Part shown: positions 60,306-64,000 of the stretch, in pieces
How the letters are laid out: each line of letters begins with the position of its first letter
Position numbering within the stretch: position 1 is the first letter of the stretch
NCBI RefSeq assembly: GCF_024347195.1
Contig: NZ_AP025281.1
Span: forward strand, 2,108,001 to 2,172,000
Direction of reading: 5' to 3'
Origin: Aliamphritea hakodatensis
Lineage (GTDB): Bacteria; Pseudomonadota; Gammaproteobacteria; Pseudomonadales; Balneatricaceae
Length of the DNA stretch: 64,000 nt
The notes under the pieces: generated by a model
Told to the model about the DNA's origin: nothing
What the model saw: only the letters and a program-made list of their open reading frames with translations
The model's database searches: none
Translations under genes and position numbers: made by a program

Positions 60306-61594
60306 TGGCACCGGCATCAACCGGCTATCCTCACAGCTACTATGCAGCCAGTGCTGATCTGCCACCCCGGCGGGCATCACTCGAAGGCAGTCACGACGCG
60401 GATATCTGTATTGTCGGTGCCGGTTTCAGCGGGCTTGCTGCCGGGCTGTTCCTGCAGGAACTGGGCTACCGGGTCATCCTGCTGGAGGGCGAGCGGGTTG
60501 GCTGGGGTGCATCCGGCCGCAATGGTGGCCAATTGATTAACGGTTTCAACGGCGGCATTGATTTCCTGCAGGACTATTTTTTAGATTGCGGCACTTCAGT
60601 GGCAGAGCTGCATCTGGCCGGCGGGGATATTCTCAGAGAAGTGACAGAACGTCACCGGATCGACTGTGATTACCGGTCCGGACATGTCACGGTTGCCTAT
60701 ACCCAAAAACACATGCAGGGGCTGGCGGAAGAAGCAACGCTGTGTCAGCGGCATGACATTCCCGGTTATCAGATGCTGGATAAAGATCAGCTGCAGGAAT
60801 ATGTGGGCTCCGGTGTCTATGCCGGCGGTTTACTGGATGGCCGGGGCGGACACCTGCATCCGCTGAAGTTGGCACTGGGTGAAGCCCGGGCGCTGGAAGA
60901 TCTTGGCGGCCAGATCTTTGAATACTCTCCGGTAACAGCGATTGAAGAACAAGGGGATCGTCAGCAGGTGATGACCGCCAGCGGACAGGTCATTGCCCGT
61001 CAGGTGATCCTTTGTGGCAATGCCTATCTTGGTGAACTTTCCAAACCGCTGGCTAAACGGGTTATGCCGGCGGCGACTCAGGTGATGGCCACCGAGCCGC
61101 TGCCGGAAGCGCTTGCAAAAGCATTGTTGCCGGCGGATATGTGCATCGCGGACTGCCGCTATATTCTGGATTATTACCGCCTGTCTGCCGACCGGCGGCT
61201 GTTATTTGGCGGCGGCACGGTATACGGCGGTGTAGCCCCGGCGGATATCATCGGCAAACTGCGGCCCAATATGCTGAAAGTGTTCCCGCAACTGGCGGAT
61301 GTCAAAATTGATTACGCCTGGAGCGGTAATATCGCTATCACCAATAACCGCCATGCCCAGTTGGGTAAGTTGCGGGACAATCTGTATTTTGCCCACGGCT
61401 ATTGCGGCCACGGTGTAAATGTTACCCATCTGTTCGGCAAGCTGCTGGCAGACGCGATTGGTGGAGACACAGAACTGTTTGATATTTTTTCCCGTGTGCC
61501 ATGGTCGGGTTTTCCCGGCGGTCAGCGCTTACGGGTACCCTATTCAGTAGCCGGTTCCTGGTGGTATGGCCTGCGGGACAGAATCGGGATTTAG
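60305..61594 (+). CDS. FAD-dependent oxidoreductase (PuuB-like gamma-glutamyl-amine oxidase)
   Basis: This 429-aa DAO-family flavoprotein has the FAD loop GAGFSGLAAG and WGASGRNGGQLINGF, the PuuB-type signature. The C-terminal GYCGHGVNVTHLFGKLLAD also fits. The ATG overlaps the ligase stop (TGATG). It should oxidise the gamma-glutamyl amine to the aldehyde. The later PuuC/PuuD steps are not adjacent. Confidence 0.87.
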   Translation: MAPASTGYPHSYYAASADLPPRRASLEGSHDADICIVGAGFSGLAAGLFLQELGYRVILLEGERVGWGASGRNGGQLINGFNGGIDFLQDYFLDCGTSVAELHLAGGDILREVTERHRIDCDYRSGHVTVAYTQKHMQGLAEEATLCQRHDIPGYQMLDKDQLQEYVGSGVYAGGLLDGRGGHLHPLKLALGEARALEDLGGQIFEYSPVTAIEEQGDRQQVMTASGQVIARQVILCGNAYLGELSKPLAKRVMPAATQVMATEPLPEALAKALLPADMCIADCRYILDYYRLSADRRLLFGGGTVYGGVAPADIIGKLRPNMLKVFPQLADVKIDYAWSGNIAITNNRHAQLGKLRDNLYFAHGYCGHGVNVTHLFGKLLADAIGGDTELFDIFSRVPWSGFPGGQRLRVPYSVAGSWWYGLRDRIGI

Positions 61595-61748
61595 CCTTTC
61601 CTGCGACGGCAACTGATAATCAATCGGCCTGAAGAAGGGGGGGCGGAGAGAGAGTTTCCCCGGACGGGCTGATTTCTGATAACAGGCCTTGAAATTATTT
61701 GATGTAGCACGGATTATTCGTGGCGATGATCAATCAGGAAAGATCGCT

Positions 61749-62483
61749 ATGAAAACCTCCGTATTTGTTTCTGCCCTTATGTTCAGCAGCCTGGCGTCTG
61801 CTGAAATCCTCTCGGTTCACTGTCCTGTGGGCTGCCCGGAAAGCCCCGCCGGCAATGATATGCTGTTCAGCCATTTGTATGCCTTATCGAATAATCCCGA
61901 TACCAAGTTTGCTGACTGGGTTGCCTATGAAGTGGATGTGGTGAACTTTGGTACCTCACCGGGCCGGGACTGGGCCACTGATCCTTTGCTGGATGAAAAC
62001 GAAACCCTTGAAGCGAAAGACTATACCGGTGCCCGCAGCAGTGATCTGGAAGCAGACCGGGGACATCAGGCCCCACTGGCCTCGTTCGCCGGTTCCCGCT
62101 ACTGGCCGGAACTGAATTATCTGAGCAATATTACTCCGCAGGATAAACACCTCAATCAGGGGCCGTGGAAGGCGCTGGAAGATGCGGTGCGCGCCGGCGT
62201 CAGCTATGGCAAATCTTTATATGTAATGACCGGCCCGCTGTATGATCAGGCCATGCCGGCCCTGCCGAAAGCGGATGAGCCGCATCAGGTGCCGTCCGGC
62301 TATTTCAAGCTGGTGTACAACCTCAAAGGGGAGTCTGCAGGTTTTATTATGCAGCAGAGTGCAGGCCGCAAGGATGACTTCTGTTCCAGCGCGGTCAGCT
62401 TCGCAAAAATACAGTCAGAAACCCCATTTGAACTGCCGACCCTTAAGGATTCATCAGCTATCAGTAAACGGCTGGGATGCTGA
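61749..62483 (+). CDS. Secreted DNA/RNA non-specific endonuclease
   Basis: This is a 244-aa protein with a signal peptide (about 1-18, ASA|E). The catalytic motif DRGHQAP (103-109) gives H106 as general base, and N136 in LNQGPW is the magnesium ligand, as in Serratia nuclease. Four or more Cys residues can form disulfides. I chose the ATG at 61749 behind AGGAAAG; a frame to 61689 is less likely. Role: nutrient DNA use or biofilm turnover. Confidence 0.88.
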   Translation: MKTSVFVSALMFSSLASAEILSVHCPVGCPESPAGNDMLFSHLYALSNNPDTKFADWVAYEVDVVNFGTSPGRDWATDPLLDENETLEAKDYTGARSSDLEADRGHQAPLASFAGSRYWPELNYLSNITPQDKHLNQGPWKALEDAVRAGVSYGKSLYVMTGPLYDQAMPALPKADEPHQVPSGYFKLVYNLKGESAGFIMQQSAGRKDDFCSSAVSFAKIQSETPFELPTLKDSSAISKRLGC

Positions 62484-62726
62484 ATGAATGGCTGATATCC
62501 GATGCGAAGGGCAATTTAAACAGGTAAAGATACAATTCGGTTGTGTCACGCTTTGTTATTTTTTATGCAAGGCCACCGTTTCCTCGTACTGAGGTATTGG
62601 TGCTGTATATTGTTCTTTTTTAATTAACGATTAATGACTTAAAGCGGGCTGTTTTCAGAGTATGGAAGCTTACGTAAACATATCACTGCTACTTTTAACA
62701 AAGATACTTTATCTGAGGAATCTTTC

Positions 62727-63716
62727 ATGACGACCCGCCGTATCGGTTCACTGACTGTTTCACCTATTGGCTACGGCTGCATGAGTCTGTCCCATGCTTA
62801 TGGTACGCCACCGTCCCGTGAGTATGCAGAGCAAATGCTGAACCGGGCTTTAGATGCGGGCTATACCTTTCTGGATACCGCTGCCCTGTATGGTTTTGGT
62901 GCCAACGAAACGCTGATCGGGGAGGTGCTTAAGGGGCGTCGGCAGGAGTTTGTGCTGGCCAGTAAGTGCGGTATGTTCCGGAATGAGGAAGGGGTAAGGG
63001 AGATCAACGGCCGGCCAGAGGCCATCCGTAAGGTCTGTGAAGCCAGCCTGACGCGTTTACAGACCGATGTGATCGACCTGTATTACCTGCATCGCTGGGA
63101 CCGTAATGTACCCATTGAAGAAAGTGTTGGCGCACTGGGGGAGCTGGTGCAGGAAGGCAAGATCCGTGAGGTAGGTTTGTCGGAAGTGTCTGCAGAAACC
63201 CTGCGTAAAGCCCATAAGGAATATCCGATTGCAGCGGTGCAGAGCGAATATTCCCTGTGGAGCCGCAATGTCGAGATTGCCGTGCTGGATGCCTGTAAAG
63301 AACTGGGGACTACGCTGGTGGCGTTCAGTCCGCTGGCGCGTAAGTTTCTCACCAATACCCTCCGGGACCTGAAACAGTTGGAAGAGAATGATTTTCGCAG
63401 CAATATGCCGCGCTTCAGCCCGGTCAGTTATGCCTGCAATTTACAGTTGCTGGATGACTACTTGCCTCTGGCTGAAGAGGCCGGCTGTACGCCGGGCCAG
63501 CTGGCACTGGCCTGGCTACTGAAGAAGGCTGAGCACATCGTGCCAATACCTGGCACGGCGGTGCTGGCACATCTGGAAGATAATATTGCGGCGGCAGAGA
63601 TCAGTATCAGCGATGATCTGTTTACCCGGGTGGATGCGGTTATAAATCAGCAGACAGTGGTTGGGGAGCGTTATCCTGAGAAGGCGCAGTCTGAAGTGGA
63701 TACTGAGCGATTCTGA
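62727..63716 (+). CDS. Aldo/keto reductase
   Basis: This 329-aa TIM-barrel oxidoreductase has the catalytic tetrad visible: Asp and Tyr in FLDTAALYGFGANE, Lys in ASKCG, His in YYLHRWD. The NADP-binding end is IPIPGTAVLAHLEDN. It resembles the AKR13-type group. GAGGAA precedes the ATG. It is convergent with the AraC gene at the window's end. Confidence 0.9.
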   Translation: MTTRRIGSLTVSPIGYGCMSLSHAYGTPPSREYAEQMLNRALDAGYTFLDTAALYGFGANETLIGEVLKGRRQEFVLASKCGMFRNEEGVREINGRPEAIRKVCEASLTRLQTDVIDLYYLHRWDRNVPIEESVGALGELVQEGKIREVGLSEVSAETLRKAHKEYPIAAVQSEYSLWSRNVEIAVLDACKELGTTLVAFSPLARKFLTNTLRDLKQLEENDFRSNMPRFSPVSYACNLQLLDDYLPLAEEAGCTPGQLALAWLLKKAEHIVPIPGTAVLAHLEDNIAAAEISISDDLFTRVDAVINQQTVVGERYPEKAQSEVDTERF

Positions 63717-63732
63717 GCATTGCCGTTGTTGC

Positions 63733-64000
63733 TTACAGGTTTGCCTGAATCTCCCGTGGCGAGTCGCCGAAGAAACGCTTAAATTCCCGGCTGAACTGTG
63801 ACGGGCTGGAGTAGCCTACGCTGTATGAGGCTTCGCTGGCCTGAGTGCCGCTCAGCAACAGGGAATGGGCCCGGTGCAGGCGCAGGCTTTTAACAAACTG
63901 CATCGGGGACATGGACGTGATCTGTTTGAACTGTTCATGCAGGGTTGAGCTGCTCATGCCGGCAAACCGGGCGATGGTGTCGATGTCCAGCGGCAGATGA
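63733..64000 (-). CDS. AraC-family regulator, truncated by right edge
   Basis: The frame is open to the right edge: codons upstream of the ATG at 63957 read on as LDIDTIARFAG, the first helix-turn-helix of an AraC domain. The second HTH (ASEASYSVGYSSPSQFSREFKRFFGDSPREI) is complete. Only the C-terminal DNA-binding part is in the window. It probably regulates the adjacent aldo/keto reductase. Confidence 0.85.
   Translation of the reverse strand, partial: HLPLDIDTIARFAGMSSSTLHEQFKQITSMSPMQFVKSLRLHRAHSLLLSGTQASEASYSVGYSSPSQFSREFKRFFGDSPREIQANL

Noticed and set aside
1..64000. tRNA, rRNA or known riboswitches
   Set aside because: I saw no T-loop GGTTCGAATC-type motifs in cloverleaf context and no conserved riboswitch cores in the intergenic regions; a covariance-model search would be decisive.

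Overview
The window reads as a chromosomal segment of a marine-type gammaproteobacterium. UbiT/UbiU/UbiV, YegD, YecH, GrxB, AzoR, a Zur-type zinc operator, an FNR-type operator and many LysR regulators all fit that class. An Oceanospirillales-like host (the Amphritea/Neptunomonas/Marinobacterium type) is an inference from gene content; no rRNA or tRNA is present to anchor it. About 60 genes are packed in short operons, most of them beside a divergent regulator. I see no prophage, IS element, CRISPR array or plasmid function.

Layout. 1-2.9 kb: an AT-richer block with a gamma-butyrobetaine/trimethyllysine-type dioxygenase (cut by the left edge), a threonine-aldolase-type lyase and an enolase-superfamily enzyme. 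3.2-3.9 kb: YecH and a small unknown protein. 4.1-8.9 kb: an AraC-linked operon of imine reductase, NhaC-type transporter and DadA-like dehydrogenase, which could convert D-amino acids to L-amino acids. 9.1-14.8 kb: LysE exporter, a small HTH protein with three upstream dyads, orphan proteins, azoR with a PACE efflux protein, and a TetR/membrane-protein pair with twin operators. 15.0-19.2 kb: gamma-carbonic anhydrase, second-type thrS and pyrC behind a perfect Zur-box palindrome, a zinc-sparing operon. 19.6-22.6 kb: formate/nitrite transporter, a 55-aa membrane protein and a diguanylate cyclase. 22.9-25.9 kb: LysR, a DSD1-type PLP enzyme and a second ornithine-cyclodeaminase-family reductase.

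26.1-31.2 kb: a 1681-aa autotransporter-like adhesin with twelve 86-aa Ig-like repeats. 31.6-35.5 kb: a beta-helix protein and an OsmC-YcaO-TPR fusion. 35.6-39.7 kb: a LysR-controlled SDR/RidA/flavin-enzyme operon. 39.8-42.8 kb: a cupin/metallo-hydrolase/glutaredoxin 2 operon with LysR. 43.1-47.2 kb: YegD, then UbiU-UbiV divergent from UbiT, with a perfect FNR box placed for class II activation of ubiT (anaerobic ubiquinone synthesis). 47.2-48.7 kb: a second metallo-hydrolase divergent from a MarR gene across three identical dyads. 48.7-51.3 kb: a thiol-rich cluster (MarR with a Cys tail, CPxC thioredoxin-fold proteins, DUF2024, a secreted Asp-rich protein) with a perfect 21-bp palindrome. 51.6-55.4 kb: YceI, a membrane protein and a two-component system. 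55.5-57.9 kb: two SDRs and a LysR. 57.9-61.6 kb: a PuuA/PuuB-like gamma-glutamyl-amine pair with an XRE regulator. 61.7-64 kb: a secreted nuclease, an aldo/keto reductase and an AraC gene cut by the right edge.

The overall character is accessory metabolism of amino acids, amines and betaines, combined with stress and metal-limitation responses. The least explained units are the thiol cluster at 48.7-51.3 kb, the betaine-type trio at the left edge and the SDR/RidA/flavoenzyme operon. The best-supported regulatory calls are the Zur box, the FNR box and the triple MarR dyad.
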